Positions 51,536 to 59,928 of a stretch of 64,000 nucleotides of DNA are shown here, one piece after another. The notes under the pieces are model-generated. The model ran no database searches, was not told the DNA's origin, and saw only the letters and a program-made list of their open reading frames with translations. Location of the stretch: positions 1-64,000 of the forward strand of contig NZ_CXOO01000022.1 of NCBI RefSeq assembly GCF_001269385.1, in the 5' to 3' direction. The stretch's first letter is position 1, and each line of letters starts with the position of its first letter. A program made the translations under genes and the position numbers. The DNA is from Limnohabitans sp. DM1. GTDB lineage: Bacteria; Pseudomonadota; Gammaproteobacteria; Burkholderiales; Burkholderiaceae_C.

Positions 51536-52792
51536 ATGCCCCCCATGACCTCTGACCATTCCGTCCTGGCGGTTGCCAAGCGACCCACAAGTGCTGCCTT
51601 TCATGGCTTCGTTCGACGCCTGCACATGGCCAGTCAAACGGATGACCCCGTACTGCTGGCTGGCGAGGTGGGTACAGGCAAGCGACAGTCGGCCACCACG
51701 GTACACAACGTCAGCGCTCGCAGCGGACACAACTTTGTGCAAATCGATTGCCTGGGCATCAAGGAAACCAAGTTCGAGCTGGAGATCCTGGGTTCACTCA
51801 ACCCCTTCAACCACCAGTTGCGCCAAGGCGCCGTGTCTCTGGCCGAGGGCGGCACGCTTTACCTGCATGAGGTCGGTGAATTGCCGCCCGCCAGCCAGAC
51901 CCTGCTGCTGCGTCTGATGGAAAGCAACACCTATTCCCCCGTCAACTCCAGCGACACCTACAACAGCGATTTCCGCCTGATCACCTCGTCCAGCCAGGAC
52001 CTGATGGCCATGGTGGAGCATGGCAAGTTCCGCAATGATTTGCTGCACCACATCAACACTTTGACCATACGCACGCCCTCCCTCAATGAGCGTCGCGAGG
52101 ACATCGCTGACCTGGTCAATTCCATCTTGCAAGAGATTCCCGGGGGGCGCCACAAACAGGTCAGTCCCGAGGCCATGGAGGTGCTTTGTCACCACAAGTA
52201 CACGGCCAACATCCTGGAGTTGCGCAACATCATCCACCGCCTGGTGGGCACCTTCGAGGCCCAGTGCTATTCAGGCCTACAGGTGGTGCAAGCCATTCAT
52301 GCGGGCACGCCTTCTAGCAAATCAGAGCGGGTCATCGAAAAAAAATCGCAACGCTCCATGCTGCCCGACTTCAATGGCTACCTGGATCAGGCCCAGAACA
52401 ATCCACCGGCATTCGCCCAGCCCGAGCAACAAGTAGGGGCTCAGCAATCGATTTTTCAGGGGGCCAGTCATTCCGCTTACGCCAGCACGACTTACCACAT
52501 CGGACCCCAAACTGCGCCTGCTCAACCCGTGGCTGAACCTGCATGGCCATCGGCCAAGGTGGCCGACATCCGCTCACGCCAGGTTCAAGCCCCGCCTCAA
52601 CCCCCGAGTTGGCAAGCCAGGGTTGCGGACATGGAGTCTGAAGACGAAAGCATGGGGCCATTCACGGCCCTGAAAGCGCAGGAGCGCGATTACATTGCGC
52701 GGCTGGTGGATTACTGCAACGGCGACAAGAAAAAAGCGGCCGACATTGCAGGCGTGACCTTGCGCACGCTGTATCGCAAGCTCAAGCATTGA
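51536..52792 (+). CDS. Degenerate NtrC-type AAA+ protein with Fis domain
   Basis: A 418-residue protein built like the central and C-terminal parts of a sigma-54 activator. Walker A is LLAGEVGTGKRQSATT (residues 43-49 core) and the Walker B region reads GGTLYLHEVGELP, with His in place of the usual first acidic residue. The GAFTGA loop that contacts sigma-54 is absent: the aligned stretch is GSLNPFNHQLRQGA. A low-complexity Pro/Gln linker leads to a normal Fis-type helix-turn-helix (KKKAADIAGVTLRTLYRKLKH). It is unlikely to activate sigma-54 directly and may be a DNA-binding modulator. The start could instead be at 51476. Confidence 0.8.
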   Translation: MPPMTSDHSVLAVAKRPTSAAFHGFVRRLHMASQTDDPVLLAGEVGTGKRQSATTVHNVSARSGHNFVQIDCLGIKETKFELEILGSLNPFNHQLRQGAVSLAEGGTLYLHEVGELPPASQTLLLRLMESNTYSPVNSSDTYNSDFRLITSSSQDLMAMVEHGKFRNDLLHHINTLTIRTPSLNERREDIADLVNSILQEIPGGRHKQVSPEAMEVLCHHKYTANILELRNIIHRLVGTFEAQCYSGLQVVQAIHAGTPSSKSERVIEKKSQRSMLPDFNGYLDQAQNNPPAFAQPEQQVGAQQSIFQGASHSAYASTTYHIGPQTAPAQPVAEPAWPSAKVADIRSRQVQAPPQPPSWQARVADMESEDESMGPFTALKAQERDYIARLVDYCNGDKKKAADIAGVTLRTLYRKLKH

Positions 52793-52823
52793 CCACTGCA
52801 GACGGCCTTGGCGAGAACTGGCA

Positions 52824-53981
52824 TCAGACCATTTCCTGGATGAGCTTGAGTGCTTGGGTGGTTTCGGGCTCGGAGCCTTCGGCAATGACTTCGTCCAACA
52901 CCGATTTGGCGGTGGTTGCATCGCCCATGCTCAGGTAAATTTTCGCCAGATTGAGGCGGTCTTCGGCCACGGTTCTGGGTGGCGAAGCACGGGTCTTGCG
53001 TGCGCTGTCAACCACCAGCGTCGGACGTGTAGGTATGGGGCGCACGTTATCTGCCACCTTGGCCTCTTGAGTAAATGCATGAGAACTCACCTCATGCGCA
53101 GGTCTTGCACTGCGCACAGGCACATTCAGCTCGGGCGACTGCGACTCCGGCTCGGTGTTTGGCGCATCTAGCCGACGCCCCCAGTGCTGACGCCCCAACA
53201 AAAACCCCAAGAGCAGCAATGCGCTGCATACCAGTGCCAACCAGACCATCAATTCTGTTTTGGACAGGCTCAAATGAGGCATGAGCACCGTCACAAAAGG
53301 CCCCTCTGTCTGAGACTTCAAGTCATCCGGCATCGTTTCTTCCGTCGGGTTCGGCTCAGCGACCAATGGTGAAAGCGTCAAGGTGTCTTGAGCTTTGGGG
53401 GCGCCATCAGCCGCATTGGCCGAAGCAGTCACCGTTGAAAATTTTCCAATTGGAGCGCTGGCCGGCACACTGTTTGTCTCCACATTTCGGGATATTGAGG
53501 GCAAGTTCGCCTGCACGAAATTATTGGGCAGTGGCTTATTGGATGCGGGCAGCGGTGCAGTCAGTGGCACCAGCATCACCTCCCCTTTGCTCACTGTGGA
53601 CTTTTCTGCCACTGTGACTTTGTAATGCAGCGGCATTTTTTGCTGCCCATGGCTTACCCACAAAAGCAAATCAAAGGTCTGCTCAGCCACCGGGTCGGCC
53701 GACACCAATTCAATGTAGCCTGCATCTTCCCGGGTCAACACCACCCGAGCCCGGATGAATTTCAAGGCTTCGGCCCGCGTGAGTCCCCAGCGTTCATAGT
53801 CACTCGGCGAGCCTGTTTGAACCTGAATCTCCCGGGACGCCCCAGGCAAGGTTTGCGAAAAGGGCAATACGGCATGAAACACCGTGAACTGACTGGATGA
53901 AACCGTCAAATCAGCCAAGGTAAAGGCATGTGACGAGATGCTGCAAAGCAAGACCAGCAAACTGCAAACGGCACGTCCCAT
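52824..53981 (-). CDS. FimV-like protein, short form
   Basis: A 385-residue protein with a signal peptide (CSLLVLLCSISSHAF), a periplasmic N-terminal domain of FimV type containing SDYERWGLTRAEALKFIRARVVLTREDAGYIELVS, a long polar linker, one membrane helix (MVWLALVCSALLLLGFLLGR), and a cytoplasmic C-terminal FimV TPR-like motif (RLNLAKIYLSMGDATTAKSVLDEVIAEG). FimV is a polar hub for type IV pili and twitching; full-length versions are much longer and carry LysM. Here no LysM motif is evident. It converges on the AAA+ gene. The start at 53981 has AAGGC upstream. Confidence 0.78.
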   Translation of the reverse strand: MGRAVCSLLVLLCSISSHAFTLADLTVSSSQFTVFHAVLPFSQTLPGASREIQVQTGSPSDYERWGLTRAEALKFIRARVVLTREDAGYIELVSADPVAEQTFDLLLWVSHGQQKMPLHYKVTVAEKSTVSKGEVMLVPLTAPLPASNKPLPNNFVQANLPSISRNVETNSVPASAPIGKFSTVTASANAADGAPKAQDTLTLSPLVAEPNPTEETMPDDLKSQTEGPFVTVLMPHLSLSKTELMVWLALVCSALLLLGFLLGRQHWGRRLDAPNTEPESQSPELNVPVRSARPAHEVSSHAFTQEAKVADNVRPIPTRPTLVVDSARKTRASPPRTVAEDRLNLAKIYLSMGDATTAKSVLDEVIAEGSEPETTQALKLIQEMV

Positions 53982-54172
53982 TTGCCTTGCCGCAATTTTG
54001 CTCAGACAGACGCGCACGCTCAGCATCACTGCACACCCCCACGTTTTGTGAGCGCACGCAGTGCAATTTCCAAAAAAACCAAGCTATCAACCATTGATGT
54101 ATTTGTCATTAATGACAATTTATACCATTGGTTCAGCTCATGGCGTGGAAGTGATGCCCTGCTCAAGCCAAG

Positions 54173-54210
54173 AAAAAAGCCGCAACTTCTTGCGAAGCTG
54201 CGGCTTTTTG
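54173..54210 (-). terminator. Rho-independent terminator after tRNA-Phe
   Basis: A 12-base stem (AGCCGCAGCTTC with one mismatch to its partner) and four-base loop is followed on the minus strand by a run of T, a few bases after the CCA end of the tRNA. Confidence 0.85.
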
Positions 54211-54212
54211 TT

Positions 54213-54288
54213 TGGTGGCCTGGGACGGAATCGAACCATCGACACGCGGATTTTCAATCCGCTGCTCTACCAACTGAGCTACCGGGCC
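54213..54288 (-). tRNA. tRNA-Phe (GAA)
   Basis: Minus-strand cloverleaf of 76 bases with encoded CCA. The acceptor stem GGCCCGG pairs with the 3' end before ACCA with one weak position, the D-arm contains AGCTCAGTTGGTAGAGC, the anticodon loop reads TTGAAAA giving anticodon GAA, and the T-arm contains GGTTCGATTCC. All invariant bases are present. Confidence 0.97.
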
Positions 54289-54342
54289 TGAGCTTTGAAT
54301 TATAGCAGAGTAAAACAGGGGGCCTGAATTTTCAGACATGTT

Positions 54343-55002
54343 TTACGCGATGCGTTTGCTACGGGACAAATCAATGCCGAGTTGTTTGAGCTTGCGGTAC
54401 AGGTGTGTGCGCTCCAGGCCCGTCTTTTCTGCCACCTTGGTCATGGAGCCGCCTTCATGGGTCAGGTGAAACTCGAAGTACGCGCGCTCGAAGGTGTCAC
54501 GCGCCTCGCGCAATGGGCAGTCCAGATCGAAAAGCTGTCGCTCTTGAGGACCCAAATTTTCCTCAGCGCTCGGTGCGGGGGGCGGCACGTAAAAAGCTGT
54601 GGACTGAAAGGTGACGGTGGTGGCAATTTGGCGAACTTGCTCACGCGCCAAACCTTGCTCAACCGCTTTAAGCAATTTTTGCAGGGTAATGGGTTTTTCG
54701 AGAAATGCCTGCGCGCCGATCTTGACGGCATCGACGGCGGTATCAATGGTGGCATGACCACTCATCATGATCACGGGCATGGTCAGCAACCCCGATGAGG
54801 CCCACTCTTTGAGCAAACTGACGCCATCGGTGTCAGGCATCCAGATGTCCAGCAACACCAGGTCAGGGCGCATGCGGTGGCGAATATCACGCGCTTGGGC
54901 GGCATTCTCGGCCAGTTCAACCTGATGCCCTTCATCGAACAGGATTTCAGACAGCAGGTCACGTATGCCCAGCTCATCGTCCACCACCAAAATATTTGCC
55001 AT
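54343..55002 (-). CDS. Response regulator with Fis-type output, NtrX-like without AAA+ domain
   Basis: A 219-residue regulator. The receiver domain has the acidic pocket VVDDE (residues 7-11), the phospho-acceptor Asp52 in LLDIWMPD, and Lys104-region EKPIT. A linker then leads to a Fis-type helix-turn-helix, GSMTKVAEKTGLERTHLYRKLKQLGID. The central AAA+ domain of classical NtrX is missing, a known variant in Burkholderiales. It pairs with the NtrY-like kinase directly upstream. An inverted repeat GTAAAACA/TGTTTTAC (54310-54346) overlaps its stop and may end the operon. Confidence 0.88.
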   Translation of the reverse strand: MANILVVDDELGIRDLLSEILFDEGHQVELAENAAQARDIRHRMRPDLVLLDIWMPDTDGVSLLKEWASSGLLTMPVIMMSGHATIDTAVDAVKIGAQAFLEKPITLQKLLKAVEQGLAREQVRQIATTVTFQSTAFYVPPPAPSAEENLGPQERQLFDLDCPLREARDTFERAYFEFHLTHEGGSMTKVAEKTGLERTHLYRKLKQLGIDLSRSKRIA

Positions 55003-55022
55003 ATTGACTGTCTTGTCTCAGT

Positions 55023-57320
55023 TCATGAAGAGGGCTGGTTCGGCGCGCCCTGTGTTGCGTCCAATGCGAATGATAGCGATACTTGTGCGCCTTTGATTTC
55101 TCCGTCTTGGATGACGTTGCTCAGCTCAATGCGCGCACCGTGTTCATCGGCAATTTTTTTGACCACCGCCAGACCCAAGCCTGTGCCTTTGGCTTTGGTG
55201 GTGACGTAGGGCTCAAAGGCTCGCTTGAGGATGTTTGGCTCAAATCCGGGTCCCGTGTCTGTCACGCTCAGGCGCACCCGTTGTCGCAAGACGCTCCATT
55301 CTGTGCGCACCAATACACGGGCGTTGGGCAAGGCGTGTCCACGACTTTCACAGGCGTCCTGGCCGTTTTGCAGCAGGTTATGGATGACCTGCCGCAGCTG
55401 CTGCACATCACCTTGTATGGGGGGGCAAGCCGGGTCCAATTCGACACTCACTGGCGCCCTGTGCACTTGATCACTGGGTTCGCTGGCATACAACACCATC
55501 AGATCGGTAATGAGTGCATTGAGCTGCACGCTTTTGAGTTCTGCTGAGGGAAGCCTTGCGTAGTCACGAAATTCATTGACCAGCCGTTTCATGGCATCAA
55601 CCTGATCGACGATGGTTTTAACGGACTTGGTCAGCAATGCATCGTCTTGCGCTGCCAATTTGCCGATCAATTTGCGCTGGAGTCTTTCGGCCGATAACTG
55701 GATCGGCGTCAGCGGGTTTTTGATTTCGTGCGCCAGACGCCGAGCGACTTCACCCCAGGCTTGCGAGCGTTCTGCGGAAACAATTTCGGATATGTCATCA
55801 AACACCAACAAACGCATGCCGTCAGGCAAGACAGCACCTCGGGCCAACAAGGTGACACAGCTTTCTGTCAAGCCCTGCCCCGTGGCATGAATTTCATATG
55901 ACTTTTGCCAATGGTCAAGTTCATGAGCGCCTTTGTCTGAGCGCAACAGCGTAAATTGTTCGGCCACGCCTTTGGCAAATTTCTCCAGCGTCGGCAAACT
56001 CAGCAAGCTCAGTCCTTCATGGGCCGCCACAGGCACCCGCAAAATGCGCGTTGCTCCTGGGTTGGCAGACAAAATGATGCCATCCGCATCAAGCACCATC
56101 ACGCCGGATGTGAGGTTGTCCAAAATGGTTTGCAAATTGCCACGTGCTGAATCCAAGGCCTCCAGACTGCGCTCCACACTGGCCCGTGCGTCTGACAACT
56201 GTTGGGTCATGTCGGCGAACGAGCGTGTCAGGCCGCCCAACTCATCCTTGCCTTGCAGTGCCATTTTGGGTGTCAGGTCACCTGCGGCCACCTGGCGCAT
56301 ACCGTGCGCCAGCAGCAACAAGGGTCTGGCCAGCTGATTACCCAGCAATACCGCCAGCAAAATGGCTCCCAGCACGGCCAGAAACAGGCTGAGCGTCAGG
56401 GTGCCTATGTACATGTGGCGCAACCCTTCGCGGGCCAACGCACGCTCTTGGTATTCACGGTAGGCGGCTTGCACTTCGAGCGCGTTGTTGACTAACGTGG
56501 GGGGCAACTCCTGCGTGATTTGCAAGAGTTTGCGGTCTTCGTCAAACGCCATGCCAGATTGCGGCACCAGCACCAGCACCTTGATTCGACCTTTATCTCC
56601 ACCAGAGCTTGATTCATCCAGCCCTTCAATCCATTCCACGCCGCCCTTTTGCCGGGCCTCCTTGATCATGGAGGCGGGGGGCCGTTCGGGCCTGATCTGG
56701 AACCTGGACTGTCCAGAACTGGCCAACATGCGGCCATTCGTTGTCCAGAGCACCACATCACTGAAGCCTTGCTGTTCTTGCAACTTTTCCAGCGCTACGC
56801 CGGCGCTGGCATCCATCGTGTCGGCCAGTTGCGACGCAGCAGCCCGTGTTTGCTTGCCCAAATCGTTGCTCAGGGTGTCCAATGTGGCCCGTCCAAGATT
56901 CAGGCCGCCGACCAGTGCGGCCTCCACTTTCACATCAAACCAGCTCTCGATAGAGCGAGATACAAACTGGTAGGAGACGACATAAATCAACACCCCTGGC
57001 ACCACGCCGACCAAAGCAAAGATGGCGGCCAACTTAAGGAGCAATTTGGCGCCGAATTGGCCACTGCGCCAACGCAGGATCAATCGAACAAAACCCCACA
57101 AAATGGTCAACAACAATCCGCCAGCAACGATGCGATTGACCAACACCAGCCATTCGTAGTTTTGGTTGTAGCGACCACGGTGCCCGGTGGCCTGCGTGAG
57201 CAACACCAGCAGGCCCAAACCAATCACCACCATGGCCACAGCACCGAGGGTCATCAACCATCTACTGGTTTTTGTCGCCCACAAGTTTTGTCGGCTGGTC
57301 ACATTCGCAAACAAGGCCAT
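55023..57320 (-). CDS. NtrY-like sensor histidine kinase
   Basis: A 765-residue membrane kinase. Several membrane helices occupy the first 120 residues, then an extracytoplasmic loop and another helix near residue 315, a HAMP-like region (LARPLLLLAHGMRQVAAGDL), a PAS domain, the phospho-acceptor RRLAHEIKNPLTPIQLSAERL, and ATP-binding motifs NLLQNGQDA, DTGPGFEPNILKRAFEPY and GTGLGLAVVKKI. The layout is that of NtrY, linked in other bacteria to nitrogen or redox/envelope signals. It starts one base after the DUF4390 stop and is followed by its regulator. Confidence 0.9.
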   Translation of the reverse strand: MALFANVTSRQNLWATKTSRWLMTLGAVAMVVIGLGLLVLLTQATGHRGRYNQNYEWLVLVNRIVAGGLLLTILWGFVRLILRWRSGQFGAKLLLKLAAIFALVGVVPGVLIYVVSYQFVSRSIESWFDVKVEAALVGGLNLGRATLDTLSNDLGKQTRAAASQLADTMDASAGVALEKLQEQQGFSDVVLWTTNGRMLASSGQSRFQIRPERPPASMIKEARQKGGVEWIEGLDESSSGGDKGRIKVLVLVPQSGMAFDEDRKLLQITQELPPTLVNNALEVQAAYREYQERALAREGLRHMYIGTLTLSLFLAVLGAILLAVLLGNQLARPLLLLAHGMRQVAAGDLTPKMALQGKDELGGLTRSFADMTQQLSDARASVERSLEALDSARGNLQTILDNLTSGVMVLDADGIILSANPGATRILRVPVAAHEGLSLLSLPTLEKFAKGVAEQFTLLRSDKGAHELDHWQKSYEIHATGQGLTESCVTLLARGAVLPDGMRLLVFDDISEIVSAERSQAWGEVARRLAHEIKNPLTPIQLSAERLQRKLIGKLAAQDDALLTKSVKTIVDQVDAMKRLVNEFRDYARLPSAELKSVQLNALITDLMVLYASEPSDQVHRAPVSVELDPACPPIQGDVQQLRQVIHNLLQNGQDACESRGHALPNARVLVRTEWSVLRQRVRLSVTDTGPGFEPNILKRAFEPYVTTKAKGTGLGLAVVKKIADEHGARIELSNVIQDGEIKGAQVSLSFALDATQGAPNQPSS

Positions 57321-57321
57321 G

Positions 57322-57960
57322 TCAACGCACCATGTCGGCACTCAATCGCAAGCTGCGACTGATCACCAAATTCCAGTCCGCTTGATTGCCAGCAGCAATT
57401 TGAAAAGGTCTGGGCAACTGGGAAAAATCCAGCTTGAAACGGTAGATCAAGTATTGATTTCCATCGGCGTCCAAGTCTGGAGCGTTGGCTACTTTCCAGC
57501 CCGATTGCCGACGGATCACCCCCAAGGCTTCAGCGAGTGTTTCGTAATTTTGCGAGATGGTGCTCGATAGACCCGAGTTTGAGATGGGTTCACTCGATAC
57601 ATTCAAGCGCCAACGCCGCGTCAAAGGTTGAAAGGCCAAACGGTAATAACGGCTGACGCTGCCCAGTTTGCGGTCATACCAGTACCAACGGTCACGCATG
57701 AGTTCGGCATCGGCCACAAAGTGCACCGCCAGGCCTTTGACCAAGGCGTCCTCCACGGCGGGACCCAACTCCAGTTTGAGCTGCGCATTCAGAACCAGCG
57801 CACTGTCTTGGCGCTCCACCCGCAGTTCTGTCAATTCGGCCACAGAAGACTGCGCGCCCACCTTGCACACCCACAACAAGCACAGGGCGCCCAAGACCCA
57901 AAGGCGACAGCGCCGAAGATCAAACTTGGCGCTTTTCCAGCAGTGCGTAATAAAACCCAT
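57322..57960 (-). CDS. DUF4390 protein
   Basis: A 212-residue protein with an N-terminal signal or anchor (LWVLGALCLLWVCKVGAQ) and a mature part with WYWYDRKLGSVSRYYRLAFQPLTRRWRL, the core of the DUF4390 family. This family is regularly encoded between rsmB and ntrY in betaproteobacteria, as here, and its role is unknown; an extracytoplasmic link to the kinase is a reasonable guess. It overlaps the end of rsmB by about 40 bases. Confidence 0.85.
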   Translation of the reverse strand: MGFITHCWKSAKFDLRRCRLWVLGALCLLWVCKVGAQSSVAELTELRVERQDSALVLNAQLKLELGPAVEDALVKGLAVHFVADAELMRDRWYWYDRKLGSVSRYYRLAFQPLTRRWRLNVSSEPISNSGLSSTISQNYETLAEALGVIRRQSGWKVANAPDLDADGNQYLIYRFKLDFSQLPRPFQIAAGNQADWNLVISRSLRLSADMVR

Positions 57961-59278
57961 CGTGTTCACCCAGTTGATTGTCCTCGACTGGCCGTCCTCT
58001 GGGCACGTTTCCCGGCATCAAATGCCCCGGAGATGGGTGCAATGTGGCGTCAGTGTTGCGTTGAAGAAACGCTTGTATGACGTCATCGCCCTCCAGCTTG
58101 AAAACCGAGCAGGTGCAATACAAGAGGCGCCCACCGACTTTGAGAAGGGGCCAAAGGGTCTTCAACAATTGTGTCTGTACCTGTGCTAACTGTGCACTGT
58201 CCGTGGGACGGCGCAACCAGCGCACATCGGGATGTCTGCGCACGATGCCAGAAGCTGTACACGGGGCATCGAGCAAGATGGCATCAAACGGCTGCCCATC
58301 CCACCAGGTCTTGGGCATGCTGGCATCAGCCCCACGCACTTGTGCCTTGACCCCCAGCCTTTCCAAATTTTCATGGATTCGGGCACAGCGCTCTTCATCT
58401 ACGTCCAGGGCCAGCACCTGGGCCTGCGGACTAATTTCCAGAATGTGTCCGGTTTTGCCACCCGGTGCAGCACAGGCGTCCAGTACATGCCAAGGCTGCT
58501 GACTGTCCCACCCCTGCAGCAACAAGGGCGCCGCGATTTGCGCTGCGGCATCTTGCACCGATACATGGCCTTGTTCAAACCCTGGCAATTGATGAACAGG
58601 CACGGCTTTGTCCAATTGCAAACCATCCGCACCCACCGGTTTACATGCCCAACCTTGAGCAGCCAGTGCATCCTGGTAGGACTGCACGCTGTGGTGTTGC
58701 CGGTTCACCCGTAAAGTCATGGGTGCCGGTGTTTGCGCCATCTTCAGCAGCGCCTGCCAGTGGTCTGGGTGGTCTGCCTGCAGCCGGTCTATCCACCACA
58801 AGGGATGATTCCACTGCGCCTGGGGGTTGCCAGACGTCTGCCCCACCAAGACCTCACGCTCGCGCATGAATCTTCGCAAACAGGCATTGATGAAACCGCT
58901 TTGCACCTGTGTGCTGCGTTGCTGGCGAGCGGCTTCCACCACTTGATTGACGAGTGTATGCACCGGATACGGCGCCCGCGCCTCGTCCCAGCACAAGGCC
59001 AAGGCTGTACACAACAGGGCATCGGCAGCGGGTGGTGGTGCTTTGCTGGCCAGCAACTCCCGCAAAGCTGTAGCCTGTCCGAGCTGCCGCAAGGCATGAA
59101 AGCTCAAGGCCTGAACCCCTGGACGCAAAACCTGGGGTACAGATTGGAGTTGTGCGGTCAAGGATCGGCCTGCGCGCACGGCCTGTACTGCTGAAGCGGT
59201 GGCCTGCAGCAGACGCCACAAGGGAACGGATGAGGCAGATGAGCTACGGGTATCGGCGGGAGTTTTGACGGTTTTCAT
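57920..59278 (-). CDS. rsmB: 16S rRNA m5C967 methyltransferase RsmB
   Basis: A 452-residue enzyme with an N-terminal NusB-like RNA-binding domain (residues 15-150) and a C-terminal SAM methyltransferase domain. SAM motif: WHVLDACAAPGGKTGHILE; the two catalytic cysteines are in ILLDAPCTASGIVRRHPDVRW and RLLYCTCSVFKLEGDDVI. It methylates C967 of 16S rRNA. Length is normal. It heads the rsmB-DUF4390-ntrY-ntrX unit. Confidence 0.93.
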   Translation of the reverse strand: MKTVKTPADTRSSSASSVPLWRLLQATASAVQAVRAGRSLTAQLQSVPQVLRPGVQALSFHALRQLGQATALRELLASKAPPPAADALLCTALALCWDEARAPYPVHTLVNQVVEAARQQRSTQVQSGFINACLRRFMREREVLVGQTSGNPQAQWNHPLWWIDRLQADHPDHWQALLKMAQTPAPMTLRVNRQHHSVQSYQDALAAQGWACKPVGADGLQLDKAVPVHQLPGFEQGHVSVQDAAAQIAAPLLLQGWDSQQPWHVLDACAAPGGKTGHILEISPQAQVLALDVDEERCARIHENLERLGVKAQVRGADASMPKTWWDGQPFDAILLDAPCTASGIVRRHPDVRWLRRPTDSAQLAQVQTQLLKTLWPLLKVGGRLLYCTCSVFKLEGDDVIQAFLQRNTDATLHPSPGHLMPGNVPRGRPVEDNQLGEHDGFYYALLEKRQV

Positions 59279-59288
59279 GCAATGCGTT

Positions 59289-59831
59289 TCAGCTCGTCGA
59301 CAAAGACAAGTCCATGCGAATGGCGGGCTTGAATTTCAAACGCCGCCCCAGCCAGGATGCAGGTCGCATGGACAAGGCCTCGTTGTAGGCCAAGACAGCC
59401 ACATGGTAGGGAATCAAGGCTGCGGGCAAAGTCTGACGCATGCGGTTCAGGGCAATGTCCAAATCCGGCCGAATGGCTTGAGGGGCTGTTTGCTGCATCA
59501 GCCGGATTTCCGCCACCAGTTTCAGGTGCTGGGATACCACTTGTTTTTGACTGTCTTCATCAAGGGGTTGCAGCCTCGCTTGCGTCAACGCCTCCAGCAA
59601 TTCATCACAAATGATTTGAAGTTGTTGCAAGTCTTGCGTTTCGCCCTCGCTGGCCAATGCCTGACGAGCGGCCAAGCCGCCTTGCAGGCGCACGAGCAAT
59701 CTCAGCCACACGGCATCCACACTGCTCCATTGACGCACGACTTCACTGCGCAAACGAACCAAGCGGTTGTGCGCACCCACCGCCCAAAACAGCAACACAG
59801 CCAGAAATATGCCAAAACCCAATGCACCCAT
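59289..59831 (-). CDS. LemA-like membrane protein, diverged
   Basis: A 180-residue protein with one N-terminal membrane helix (GFGIFLAVLLFWAVG) and HNRLVRLRSEVVRQWSSVDAVWLRLLVRL, which matches the LemA start Y-N-x-L-V-x-L-R-x-x-V-x-x-A-W. The rest is helical and diverged from LemA; the usual R-R-x-D-L-I-P-N-L block is replaced. GAGGAG precedes the ATG at 59831. It lies ten bases before rsmB and may be co-transcribed. Function unknown. Confidence 0.7.
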   Translation of the reverse strand: MGALGFGIFLAVLLFWAVGAHNRLVRLRSEVVRQWSSVDAVWLRLLVRLQGGLAARQALASEGETQDLQQLQIICDELLEALTQARLQPLDEDSQKQVVSQHLKLVAEIRLMQQTAPQAIRPDLDIALNRMRQTLPAALIPYHVAVLAYNEALSMRPASWLGRRLKFKPAIRMDLSLSTS

Positions 59832-59863
59832 CACAGCTCCTCATGTTTGCATCTGCAACAAAA

Positions 59864-59894
59864 CAGCCCCTGTCCGCAGGCGGTACAGGGGCTG
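59864..59894 (-). terminator. Rho-independent terminator after rpoC
   Basis: CAGCCCCTGT pairs perfectly with ACAGGGGCTG around an eleven-base loop, followed on the minus strand by GTTTTGTTG. It lies 35 bases after the rpoC stop. Confidence 0.85.
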
Positions 59895-59928
59895 ATCAAG
59901 ATCACCGACGCATCGGTGATGTCATGGC

